From an uncultured Clostridia bacterium (lineage in GTDB: Bacteria > Bacillota > Clostridia > Oscillospirales > CAG-272), in NCBI GenBank assembly GCA_937884385.1, contig CALGCW010000195.1, positions 1 to 13,853 of the forward strand: a DNA stretch of 13,853 bases, given 5' to 3'. The notes beneath the pieces are model-generated. The model was given only the letters and a program-made list of their open reading frames with translations, did not search any database and had not been told where the DNA came from. The first letter of the stretch is position 1. Each line of letters starts with the position of its first letter. Both the position numbers and the translations under genes were made by a program. Positions 6,788 to 13,759 of this stretch are shown piece after piece.

Positions 6788-8009
6788 TTATACCTGCCCC
6801 CGATTTATCACCCGAATGCTCAAACAGCAATCGAGCAGTGTTTATCATAGTTTTGTGATAATAATAGTTTGAAATCCTCAAAACGTAGTCGTTCTTTTTT
6901 GGATTTTCAAGAGAGATGGCTCTGTTTATTGAGATATCCGCCTCGTTATACCTTCCCGACATTGCAAGGATCCTTCCCTTTGTGCAATGATATTTTGCAT
7001 AATTTGGATCAAGCTCTATCGCTCTGTCCACCGCGGAAAGCGCGATATCAAGCCATTTTGCACGGAATTCCTCCTTGTCGGATGCTGAGCTTCTTTCATA
7101 AAGCGTGATGAGAATATCTGCAAAAAGATGAACATATCCCGCGTTGCAGTCATATACCATCCTATTACGATAGGTAGCGTCGATAAGCTCGTCACGGTCC
7201 AGCTCTTCGCCCGTTTCAAGATAGAAAAGTCCAAGCAAATGTCCCGACGAGGGATATATCTCAAAAGTATCGTGATATTTCTTTATTACTTCCCTCATTT
7301 TATCATATGCCTTGATATGACGGTACATAATATTGAGACAATAATAAGCCTTGTATCCAACTCTGTCGTTGCCATAGCTCTCAATAACGGACAAAAGATC
7401 CTTGTCAATGTTTTTGTCCGTGCAAAGCTTTTCGGCAAGAGAGGTCACACTAACGTCAAAATCCCTGCTTGTATCATCGTCGGGAAGAAATCCGAGGGAT
7501 CTTACAAGAACGTTTCCAAATCCGTTCTCAAGGCTCTGCTTGACACTTTTTGCAAGTGCATCTATCGTATTATCATAGGGGGTGTTATAATTGCTCGTGC
7601 TCTGGTGCTTGATCCTGCCGAGATCATCCTCTGAAAAGTGCTTTCTTCCCTTCACGTATTCCGCCTCACCGGCAAAGCCGGGGATGACCACGGGGAAAAA
7701 CTGTATCCTCGGATTTGCAAAGGCACATTCGAGCTCGCGGAAGACCACGTCCTCACCGTTCTGCTTGTGCTCCACGAAGAAATCGGGAGTAAGCATAACG
7801 ATTACTGCCTTTACCTTTTCAAAATATTCGGGAACCCTTTCATAAAAATTGTCACCGTTCTTTAAGGTGATGGGCGCAAAAAACGAAGAAACTCCCAACT
7901 TTTCAAGTGCGTAATAGAGCTGAAAGCCTGCTGCAAAAACAAGCTCCTTTTCGCCCCTGTAGCATATAAAGACCTCTTTTTTAACTATATCCGTGTATTG
8001 CTCTTCCAT
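6780..8009 (-). CDS. TIR domain protein with C-terminal TPR repeats
   Basis: This predicted cytoplasmic protein has 409 residues. Residues about 11-150 form a TIR domain of the bacterial TIR_2 type: EVFICYRGEKE (12-22, strand A/box 1), LYYALEKLGVSSFFAP (31-46), VKAVIVMLTPDF (66-77) and FRELECAF (90-97), where Glu92 aligns with the catalytic Glu of NAD-cleaving TIRs. A helical middle follows, then a C-terminal TPR region with at least one clear repeat (AVDRAIELDPNYAKYHCTKG onward, about 325-370). TIR domains cleave NAD+ or make nucleotide signals in immunity; which applies here is inference. The frame is open to 8279, but ATG 8009 is set by GGAGG 7 nt upstream (8017-8021) and the promoter at 8038-8066. 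It is the first gene of an operon with the PP2C-like and VanZ-like genes. Confidence 0.88.
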   Translation of the reverse strand: MEEQYTDIVKKEVFICYRGEKELVFAAGFQLYYALEKLGVSSFFAPITLKNGDNFYERVPEYFEKVKAVIVMLTPDFFVEHKQNGEDVVFRELECAFANPRIQFFPVVIPGFAGEAEYVKGRKHFSEDDLGRIKHQSTSNYNTPYDNTIDALAKSVKQSLENGFGNVLVRSLGFLPDDDTSRDFDVSVTSLAEKLCTDKNIDKDLLSVIESYGNDRVGYKAYYCLNIMYRHIKAYDKMREVIKKYHDTFEIYPSSGHLLGLFYLETGEELDRDELIDATYRNRMVYDCNAGYVHLFADILITLYERSSASDKEEFRAKWLDIALSAVDRAIELDPNYAKYHCTKGRILAMSGRYNEADISINRAISLENPKKNDYVLRISNYYYHKTMINTARLLFEHSGDKSGAGINA

Positions 8010-8037
8010 TTTTTCGCCTCCGTTACACGTTTTTCTA

Positions 8038-8066
8038 ATTATATCACATATATCGATGAAAATCAA
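8038..8066 (-). promoter_or_regulatory. Sigma-A promoter of the TIR-TPR/PP2C/VanZ operon
   Basis: On the minus strand TTGATT (8061-8066), a 17-nt spacer and TATAAT (8038-8043) leave a leader of about 22 nt to the ATG at 8009. The strong -10 box suggests constitutive rather than silent expression. Confidence 0.85.
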
Positions 8067-8118
8067 CAGTGAATTGCTATATTGCCGTTTGGAGCATATT
8101 TTTGCAAATAAATCAAGG

Positions 8119-8223
8119 CGCAGGAAGATGAATGCTGGTGCGTGATGAGATGCAAGGACGGCTTTGCCGCCCTTGATGATATCCACGACTGCGTCGTGAT
8201 GATATACCAAGTCTGCGACTTGG
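8119..8223. repeat. Array of short hairpins separated by 8-nt ATGATATN-type linkers
   Basis: Hairpin 1 (8119-8142, CGCA...TGCG) is weak. Hairpin 2 (8153-8175) is CAAGG-A-CGGC/TTT/GCCG-C-CCTTG. Hairpin 3 (8184-8198) is CACGAC/TGC/GTCGTG. Hairpin 4 (8207-8223) is CCAAGTC/TGC/GACTTGG. The linkers are each 8 nt and related: ATGAGATG, ATGATATC, ATGATATA. Stems differ in sequence but not in design, and there is no coding frame. The array leads directly into the tRNA terminator hairpin at 8228. It resembles a dispersed intergenic repeat of Clostridia; function unknown. Confidence 0.75.
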
Positions 8224-8227
8224 ATAA

Positions 8228-8268
8228 ACAAAAAGAGAACTTTTGGTAAACAAAAGTTCTCTTTTTGT
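8228..8268 (-). terminator. Terminator of the CAU tRNA, 18-bp perfect hairpin
   Basis: ACAAAAAGAGAACTTTTG (8228-8245) pairs perfectly with 8251-8268 around GTAAA. It abuts the CCA end of the tRNA, and minus-strand readout ends in CTCTTTTTGTTTA. It shares its core with the tRNA-Val terminator. Confidence 0.85.
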
Positions 8269-8345
8269 TGGTGGGCCATTTAGGACTCGAACCTAAGACC
8301 GACCGGTTATGAGCCGGTAGCTCTAACCAACTGAGCTAATGGCCC
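8269..8345 (-). tRNA. tRNA with CAU anticodon, probably tRNA-Ile2 (lysidine-modified), otherwise elongator tRNA-Met
   Basis: A complete 77-nt cloverleaf with encoded CCA: acceptor GGGCCAT/ATGGCCC, D arm GCTC...GAGC, anticodon stem ACCGG/CCGGT with loop CTCATAA (CAT), T arm TTAGG-TTCGAGT-CCTAA. A paired G1-C72 rules out initiator tRNA. The GGCTCATAACC arm resembles Bacillota tRNA-Ile2, whose C34 is changed to lysidine by TilS to read AUA, more than elongator tRNA-Met. A scan with a model that separates CAU tRNAs would settle the identity. Confidence 0.88.
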
Positions 8346-8362
8346 GCTTACGCGACTTAATC

Positions 8363-8391
8363 ATTATATTACTTTTCTTAAAAAATGTCAA
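8363..8391 (-). promoter_or_regulatory. Consensus sigma-A promoter of the CAU tRNA
   Basis: The minus strand carries TTGACA (8386-8391), a 17-nt spacer and TATAAT (8363-8368), a full consensus match, 18 nt upstream of the mature tRNA. Confidence 0.92.
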
Positions 8392-8472
8392 TACCTTTTC
8401 AAAATATTTTTGATAAAAAACATTCGTCAGCTTTTTATTTCATAGAATAAACAAAAATGAAGGAGGCTTCTT

Positions 8473-9078
8473 ATGCCCAAAATTAAGATATCACCCATTT
8501 CGGTATTATGGATAACGTTTTTAATTGCTTCAGAGACTTCATACCTTTTGCCGACCGTAATAGCCGTTGCCCTTCACGAGCTCGGGCATATTATAGCGGC
8601 ACGAATACTCAAAATAAGGATATCAAGCCTCGAGATCACCATTCTCGGCGCACGTATGGAGACAGTAGGTGAGATATCCTACAAAAAAGAGTTTCTCTTT
8701 GCGCTCGGAGGGCCGCTTTTCGGTGCGTTGACCTTTGCAGTTTGCTATCCGTTACGTAGCTTACCGAACGTCTTTCCACCTCTTTCCGGCTTTTTTCTTT
8801 TCTTGTCTCTTATTTCCCTTGCGCTCGCACTTTTCAACCTCATTCCACTCCCCTCCCTTGACGGCTCAAGACTTATAAAATGTCTTTTGAAGCATCTGCT
8901 TACTCTCAATGCAGCAGAAAGAATAATGAGGATAATCGGTTTTTTCTCACTGTTTACTCTATGGCTGTTTTCGGCCTATCTCGTCATCAAAACAAGCGGA
9001 GGGCTTGAGATGCTCATATTTTGTGCGGTTTTCTTTGCAAAAAGCTTCATTTTTGACAACGAAAAGCGAGATTTTTAA
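8473..9078 (+). CDS. M50-family membrane metallopeptidase (site-2 protease/SpoIVFB-like)
   Basis: This multi-pass membrane protein has 201 residues. The zinc motif HELGH (35-39) lies in the second predicted helix, and the third ligand is expected in FNLIPLPSLDGSRL (121-134), where Asp130 corresponds to the Asp of the family's 'NxxPxPxxDG' motif. ALGGPLFGAL (77-86) is the usual family segment between them. Such proteases cut substrates within the membrane; SpoIVFB activates sigma-K in sporulation, but small paralogues of unknown substrate are common in Clostridia. There is no PDZ or CBS domain. ATG 8473 has GGAGG (8462-8466) at good spacing. A weak promoter candidate is TTGATA at 8410 with TTTTAT at 8433. 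It stands alone between the tRNA and the pot operon, so context does not reveal the substrate. Confidence 0.88.
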   Translation: MPKIKISPISVLWITFLIASETSYLLPTVIAVALHELGHIIAARILKIRISSLEITILGARMETVGEISYKKEFLFALGGPLFGALTFAVCYPLRSLPNVFPPLSGFFLFLSLISLALALFNLIPLPSLDGSRLIKCLLKHLLTLNAAERIMRIIGFFSLFTLWLFSAYLVIKTSGGLEMLIFCAVFFAKSFIFDNEKRDF

Positions 9079-9199
9079 AGAATTCAAGAGAATACGAGAG
9101 AAAAATTGATATTTTTTTGATTTTTCTTTGATTACTTTCGGTTAATCCAAAATTTTCTTGATTTTTGCCGATTTTTTTCGACTTTTTTTCTTAAACCTA

Positions 9200-9228
9200 T
9201 TGCATTTTACTTATATATCTGCTACAAT
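9200..9228 (+). promoter_or_regulatory. Sigma-A promoter of the potABCD operon
   Basis: TTGCAT (9200-9205), a 17-nt spacer and TACAAT (9223-9228) lie in an otherwise A/T-rich intergenic stretch (9079-9307). This predicts a leader of about 75 nt. I see no convincing riboswitch or operator in the leader, and no terminator for the preceding gene. Confidence 0.8.
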
Positions 9229-9307
9229 ATTTGCTATGATGGACCAGAATGAGCTTTTTTGCCATTCCCCATTCCCAAAATATTTTGACACAGGAGTATT
9301 ATGCGGA

Positions 9308-10471
9308 ATGAAAGAAAACACAACGACAATAGTAAAACAAAAGACGTATACCGACACAAAGGTAATCGATCTTAAACATATTTATAAGCAGTATGACGGC
9401 GAAACCGTTTTGAACGACATCAATCTCTATATCAGAGATAAGGAGTTCGTCACCCTTCTCGGTCCTTCGGGCTGCGGTAAAACAACAACTCTCCGTATCA
9501 TCGGCGGTTTCGAAACACCCGACGAGGGCACGGTGCTCTTCGACGGAAAGGCGATCAACGATCTCCCCCCCAACAAAAGACACATAAACACGGTTTTCCA
9601 AAAATATGCGCTTTTCCCCCATCTCAATGTTTATGAGAATATTGCATTCCCTCTTCGCCTCAAAAAAGCAAGTGAGGATGAGATAAGAGAAAAGGTCACG
9701 GAGATGCTCAAAATGGTTGCTCTCTCCGGCTTTGAAAACAAGAGCGTAAGCACTCTTTCGGGCGGTCAGCAGCAAAGAGTTGCAATTGCAAGAGCGCTCA
9801 TCTCCCACCCAAGGGTCCTCCTTCTTGACGAGCCCCTCGGTGCTCTCGACTTAAAGCTCCGCAAGGATATGCAGGTCGAGCTCAAGAATATCCAGCAAAG
9901 GATCGGCATTACCTTTATTTACGTCACACACGACCAGGAGGAAGCTCTTTCAATGAGTGACACCGTCGTGGTTATGGCAGACGGTGAGATCCAACAGATC
10001 GGCACACCTATCGATATTTACAACGAGCCTAAGAACGCGTTCGTTGCCGACTTCATAGGCGAATCAAATATCATCGACGGCGTAATGCTCTCCGACTATA
10101 GCGTTCGCTTTGCGGGTCACACATTCGAATGTCTTGATAAGGGATTCGATAAAAACGAGCAGGTAGACGTAGTAGTTCGTCCCGAGGACGTTGACGTAGT
10201 CGAGCCCGAGCGCGGAATGCTCACCGGTCAGGTCTCTGCAGTCACCTTCAAGGGTGTTCACTACGAGATCATCGTCGATATCAAGGGATTTAAGTGGATG
10301 ATACAGTCAACGGACTACGTTGCTCCCGATCAGTTCATCGGTCTTTATATCGAGCCCGACGCGATCCACATTATGAAAAAATCCAAATATTCAGGCACGT
10401 TTGGCGATTACTCATCATTCTCCGACGAGCTCGATCAGCTCTCCGATGCTGAAAGTGCCGAAGAATTCTAA
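9308..10471 (+). CDS. potA: Spermidine/putrescine ABC transporter ATP-binding subunit PotA
   Basis: PotA hydrolyses ATP at the cytoplasmic face to drive polyamine import through PotB/PotC. The 387-residue protein carries Walker A GPSGCGKTT (52-60), Q-loop VFQKYALFPHL (96-106), ABC signature LSGGQQQR (150-157), Walker B VLLLDEP (170-176), D-loop GALD, and switch His208 in YVTHDQEEAL. A C-terminal TOBE_2 regulatory domain follows (from about 290, with VVVRPEDVDVVE). The frame is open from 9158, but ATG 9308 is chosen: earlier ATGs at 9236-9241 lie at the predicted transcription start. AGGAG (9292-9296) is 11 nt upstream, rather far, and a nearer ATG at 9301 is out of frame. It is the first gene of potABCD. 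Confidence 0.93.
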   Translation: MKENTTTIVKQKTYTDTKVIDLKHIYKQYDGETVLNDINLYIRDKEFVTLLGPSGCGKTTTLRIIGGFETPDEGTVLFDGKAINDLPPNKRHINTVFQKYALFPHLNVYENIAFPLRLKKASEDEIREKVTEMLKMVALSGFENKSVSTLSGGQQQRVAIARALISHPRVLLLDEPLGALDLKLRKDMQVELKNIQQRIGITFIYVTHDQEEALSMSDTVVVMADGEIQQIGTPIDIYNEPKNAFVADFIGESNIIDGVMLSDYSVRFAGHTFECLDKGFDKNEQVDVVVRPEDVDVVEPERGMLTGQVSAVTFKGVHYEIIVDIKGFKWMIQSTDYVAPDQFIGLYIEPDAIHIMKKSKYSGTFGDYSSFSDELDQLSDAESAEEF

Positions 10472-10497
10472 ACTACTGCAATTCCGAAAATAAAGGA

Positions 10498-10511
10498 AGC
10501 CCCAACGGGCT
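10498..10511 (+). promoter_or_regulatory. Small hairpin in the potA-potB gap
   Basis: AGCCC/GGGCT with loop CAAC lies in the 53-nt gap. The only purine-rich site (AAAGGAAG, 10492-10499) is about 26 nt before the potB ATG and is partly inside the hairpin. Folding would bring it closer to the start, so the hairpin may tune potB translation. This role is inference. Confidence 0.35.
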
Positions 10512-10524
10512 ATGGTCATAAATA

Positions 10525-11337
10525 ATGAACAAGAAAAAATCATTTATGAGCTCTATTGCGGCAGCGCCCCATATATTTTGGGCAGTCCTATTCATCGTCC
10601 TTCCCCTTTTGATCGTAATAGCATACGCCTTCACCGACCCCGAGGGTGCTTTCACCTTGGAAAACGTGAAGTCCCTTGAGGATTACGTTTCAATATTCGG
10701 ACTTTCTATAGAGCTTTCTGTAATAGCAACCTTTATATGCCTTCTTATCGGCTATCCGCTTGCATATATCATTGCAAGAAGCAAGCCACAGCACCAGAAG
10801 ATCTACATTATGCTTCTTATGCTCCCAATGTGGACGAACCTTCTTATAAGGACCTACTCCATAATGGCGCTTCTTGACGACGGCGGCTTTATCAATACTA
10901 TCCTCGGCACGTCCTTCCACATCGTTGGAACAAAGGGCGCAGTAATATTCGGTATGGTGTACGATTTCCTTCCCTATATGGTTCTGCCCATATATACCTG
11001 CGTTTCGAAGATAGACAAGCATATGTGGGAGGTCGCCAGCGACCTTGGATGTAATACGGTCAAAACACTTACAAAGGTTATACTCCCCCTTTCCCTTTCG
11101 GGAATAATCTCGGGCGTGACGATGGTATTCGTGCCTTCGATCTCAACTTTCTATATCTCACAAAAGCTCGGCGGCGGCACGTTTGAGCTTATAGGCGACA
11201 CAATTGAGCGCCAGTTCGTCACGGGTGCGTATAACGTCGGTGCGGCTATATCGCTGATAATGATGATACTCATTCTTATTTCCCTCGGTCTTATGAATTA
11301 CTTCTCCGAGGAAGGTGAAGGAGGTATCATACCGTGA
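10525..11337 (+). CDS. potB: Spermidine/putrescine ABC transporter permease PotB
   Basis: This permease of 270 residues has six predicted membrane helices, starting at about 17-37. The cytoplasmic EAA-type loop that docks PotA is clear at about 169-190 (WEVASDLGCNTVKTLTKVILPLSLSG with the usual Gly). LPMWTNLLIRTYSI (100-113) is a strongly conserved PotB/PotH segment. It forms the membrane channel with PotC. The ATG at 10525 lacks a well-spaced Shine-Dalgarno sequence; the internal Met8 is a less likely alternative. It follows potA by 53 nt and its stop overlaps the potC start (GTGA). Confidence 0.93.
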   Translation: MNKKKSFMSSIAAAPHIFWAVLFIVLPLLIVIAYAFTDPEGAFTLENVKSLEDYVSIFGLSIELSVIATFICLLIGYPLAYIIARSKPQHQKIYIMLLMLPMWTNLLIRTYSIMALLDDGGFINTILGTSFHIVGTKGAVIFGMVYDFLPYMVLPIYTCVSKIDKHMWEVASDLGCNTVKTLTKVILPLSLSGIISGVTMVFVPSISTFYISQKLGGGTFELIGDTIERQFVTGAYNVGAAISLIMMILILISLGLMNYFSEEGEGGIIP

Positions 11338-12161
11338 GAAAATACGCATCAAGAATATACCTTTGCATTATTTTTGCAATACTTTATATCCCGATACTAA
11401 CACTTATACTCTTTTCGTTCAACGCAAGTGAGAGCACCGCAAATTTCACGGGCTTCAGCTTTGAGTGGTACGTGAAGCTCTTTTCCGACGAGGCGGCGTT
11501 CGTTGCCCTCAGCAATACACTCATTTTGGCAGTAAGCTCTGCACTGCTCTCCACTATAATCGGCACTGCGGCGGCGGAGGGAATCTACAGAATGAGATCA
11601 AAGTGGTTCAAGGGAGTAGTGACGAGCGTGACGAACGTTCCTATGATGAATCCCGATATAGTGACGGGTGTCTCATTTATGCTCTTCTTTGCGGCAGTTG
11701 TCGGCATTTTCCAAATTTCGGACTATGACGATATCGGCTTTTTTGCAATGCTTATAGCGCATACCACGTTCTGCTTACCCTACGTCATACTTAATGTCCT
11801 TCCTCGCATAAGCGAGCTCGGCAATTCCCTTACCGAAGCTGCTCTTGACCTCGGCTGCACACCCGTGCAAGCATTTTTTAAGGTCAAGCTCCCAAATATA
11901 ATGCCCGGTGTTATCTCCGGCGCAGTTATGGCATTCACTCTCTCCCTTGACGACTTCGTAATCTCGTATTTCGTAAGCCCGTCAAACTTCCAGACGCTCC
12001 CGCTTTTGATATATTCAATGACAAAGAAGACGGTAAAGCCCGATATGTACGCGCTCTCAACGCTTATCATCGTCACGGTGTTTACACTCCTTATTATCTC
12101 GAATGTCAAAAGCTTTAAAAAGACGGACAAGCCAAAAAGAAAAGGGGGTAAAAAAGTATGA
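11334..12161 (+). CDS. potC: Spermidine/putrescine ABC transporter permease PotC
   Basis: This 275-residue permease has six predicted helices, the first at about 8-28. The EAA loop is LTEAALDLGCTPVQAFFKVKLPNIMPG (about 167-192), the exact class seen in PotC/PotI. VPMMNPDIVTGVS (102-114) and SLDDFVISYFV are further family segments. The tail is strongly basic (KKTDKPKRKGGKK). The start is GTG at 11334, with AGGAGG nine nt upstream, overlapping the potB stop. Its own stop overlaps the potD start in ATGA, so potB, potC and potD are translationally coupled. Confidence 0.94.
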   Translation: MRKYASRIYLCIIFAILYIPILTLILFSFNASESTANFTGFSFEWYVKLFSDEAAFVALSNTLILAVSSALLSTIIGTAAAEGIYRMRSKWFKGVVTSVTNVPMMNPDIVTGVSFMLFFAAVVGIFQISDYDDIGFFAMLIAHTTFCLPYVILNVLPRISELGNSLTEAALDLGCTPVQAFFKVKLPNIMPGVISGAVMAFTLSLDDFVISYFVSPSNFQTLPLLIYSMTKKTVKPDMYALSTLIIVTVFTLLIISNVKSFKKTDKPKRKGGKKV

Positions 12162-13504
12162 GAATAAAGATTTTACTCCTCATTCTGTTAGCATGCGCGC
12201 TCCTTTTTTGCTCGTGCGGAGATGGCGAAGCATCGGAAACACCCAAGGGTAATTACGAGACCAAAAACCTCAACGTCTACAACTGGGGTGAATATATCTC
12301 CGACGAAGATGACGAAGAATGCGGTCTTTTTGATGTAAACGCAGGATTTGAAGAATACTTCAACGAAAAACTTGCCGATAAGTACGGCTTCTATATCAAG
12401 GTCAATTATTCTACGTATGCAACCAACGAGGATATGTATGCAAAACTCACCAACAGTGCGGTAGCTTATGATATCGTTATCCCCTCGGATTATATGATAC
12501 AAAAAATGATCGCAAACGATATGCTGCTTCCGCTTGATTACTCCAAGCTGACCAATTACGGCAACATCAGCGATGATTTCAAAAATTTGTATTACGATCC
12601 CCAAAACAGCTATAGCGTTCCCTACACCTATGGTATGCTCGGTATTATCTATAACTCGGAATTCGTTGACGAAGCAGACGTTGAAAGCGAAAGCTGGAAC
12701 CTTCTTTGGAATAAAAAATACGCAGGAAAGATCCTTCAGTTCAACAACCCTCGTGATGCGTTTGCAACCGCAATGTTTTTGGAGAAGCTCGATGTCAATT
12801 CACACAGCTTCGATGATTGGGAAAAGGCACTTGAAAAACTCAAGGAACAAAAGCCCATATTGCAGGGCTATGTTAACGACGAGATCTTCAATAAAATGAA
12901 GGGCGCGTCGGCATATATCGCTCCGTATTTCGCAGGCGACTTTCTAACAATGGCTGCAGATAACGAGGACCTTCGCTTCTTTTATCCCACAGAAGGCACG
13001 AATTATTTCGTAGATGCCTTCTGCATTCCTAAAACCTCAAAAAATCCCGATATAGCTCACGAGTATATCAACTATATGATAGACGTTGAGGCGGCTACCG
13101 CTAACGCGCTTTATATCGGATATGCATCCCCAAACCGCGAGGTCGTCGACAGCGAGTATTATCAGGAAATGCTTGATTACAATTACAGCACCGATAATAT
13201 CGACGCGTGGGAAATACTCTATGGCAAGACCAAGGATGAGGCAAACGTCAATTATCCCTATAATCCCGCTTATGAGGACTATTACAAGGACGACAAAATC
13301 GACATTCAAGCTCACGTGACCTCACTTTGGGAGTCACTCAAGACCGAAAACTCCACCGAGCTTTGGATCCATATCACAAGCGGAGCTATCGTTATCGGAG
13401 TTCTTGGATTTGCTATCCACTCCACATATATCAAGAAAAAACGCTCTAAATTCTATCGCGACAGAGACAGAGAGCTTCGCAAGCAAAGACAAATGAAAAA
13501 ATAA
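12158..13504 (+). CDS. potD: Spermidine/putrescine-binding lipoprotein PotD with an extra C-terminal membrane anchor
   Basis: PotD captures polyamine outside the membrane and delivers it to PotB/PotC. The 448-residue protein begins with a hydrophobic signal (4-17) and a lipobox-like FCSC, with Cys20 the likely lipidated residue. The mature part has family hallmarks: LNVYNWGEYIS, YSTYATNEDMYAKL, YDIVIPSDYMIQKMI, VPYTYGMLGIIYN, and the FCIPKTSKNPDIAHEYINYM region. An acidic insert (DEDDEEC and the following ~20 residues) lies after GEYIS. Unlike E. coli PotD (about 350 residues), it ends with a predicted transmembrane helix (about 404-424) and a basic tail (KKKRSK...RKQRQMKK), predicted cytoplasmic. 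The ATG overlaps the potC stop (ATGA), with AAGGGGG as ribosome binding site. Confidence 0.93.
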   Translation: MRIKILLLILLACALLFCSCGDGEASETPKGNYETKNLNVYNWGEYISDEDDEECGLFDVNAGFEEYFNEKLADKYGFYIKVNYSTYATNEDMYAKLTNSAVAYDIVIPSDYMIQKMIANDMLLPLDYSKLTNYGNISDDFKNLYYDPQNSYSVPYTYGMLGIIYNSEFVDEADVESESWNLLWNKKYAGKILQFNNPRDAFATAMFLEKLDVNSHSFDDWEKALEKLKEQKPILQGYVNDEIFNKMKGASAYIAPYFAGDFLTMAADNEDLRFFYPTEGTNYFVDAFCIPKTSKNPDIAHEYINYMIDVEAATANALYIGYASPNREVVDSEYYQEMLDYNYSTDNIDAWEILYGKTKDEANVNYPYNPAYEDYYKDDKIDIQAHVTSLWESLKTENSTELWIHITSGAIVIGVLGFAIHSTYIKKKRSKFYRDRDRELRKQRQMKK

Positions 13505-13508
13505 TTTG

Positions 13509-13536
13509 AGCCCACAGGATCCCCTGTGGGCTTTTG
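13509..13536 (+). terminator. Terminator of the potABCD operon
   Basis: A perfect 10-bp stem AGCCCACAGG/CCTGTGGGCT with loop ATCC, followed by TTTTGC, starts five nt after the potD stop. The U tract is short, but the stem is strong. Confidence 0.85.
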
Positions 13537-13682
13537 CTATGCTTGATTAACAAATTGGGATTTATCGGAGAGTTAGTTTGCTTATGGATGGTCGCTTTTT
13601 TGAAAAAAAGCTTGGCAAAAAACTTTAATCAGCTATCGCGCAATAGCCGTGAAGTTTGTGCAGACTCCACCTATGTCCGCGC

Positions 13683-13726
13683 AAATCGTGTTGTGCCGCG
13701 CCTCGCGTCACAACACATAACGATTT
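13683..13726. repeat. Long imperfect inverted repeat
   Basis: AAATCG-TGTTGTG (13683-13695) pairs with CACAACA (13709-13715) and CGATTT (13721-13726), with a 5-nt bulge on one side. The loop is GC-rich and itself self-complementary (GCGCCTCGC). It is too far from a gene end to be the pot terminator and has no T tract. It may be a REP-like intergenic palindrome. Confidence 0.55.
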
Positions 13727-13759
13727 TCTTCGCATTTTAACAGGCTTCATCTTTCTTGC

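Noticed and set aside
7128..7634. 168-codon plus-strand frame opposite the TIR gene
   Set aside because: Antisense shadow of the TIR-TPR coding sequence; no recognisable features.
6780..8009. Thoeris defence system
   Set aside because: Thoeris needs ThsA (SIR2/Macro or similar) beside a TIR ThsB. No such effector is in the window, and the partner here is a PP2C-like protein.
8119..8223. CRISPR array
   Set aside because: The repeated unit is an 8-nt linker and the intervening parts are 15-23 nt hairpins; real arrays have 23-50 nt repeats with unstructured spacers, and no cas genes are present.
8010..8279. Longer N-terminus for the TIR protein (frame open to 8279)
   Set aside because: The extension would run through the promoter, the hairpin array and into the tRNA terminator; ATG 8009 has a perfect ribosome binding site.
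8269..8345. Initiator tRNA-fMet
   Set aside because: The first acceptor pair is G1-C72; bacterial initiator tRNA has an unpaired 1-72 position, usually C-A.
9158..9307. Longer N-terminus for PotA (frame open from 9158)
   Set aside because: It starts before the predicted promoter and encodes a Phe-rich low-complexity sequence not seen in PotA.
9229..9307. Riboswitch in the potA leader
   Set aside because: The leader is only about 75 nt and shows no known aptamer core or terminator/antiterminator pair.
13534..13740. 68-codon plus-strand frame after the pot operon
   Set aside because: It begins inside the T tract of the pot terminator and crosses a strong palindrome; no ribosome binding site or family resemblance.
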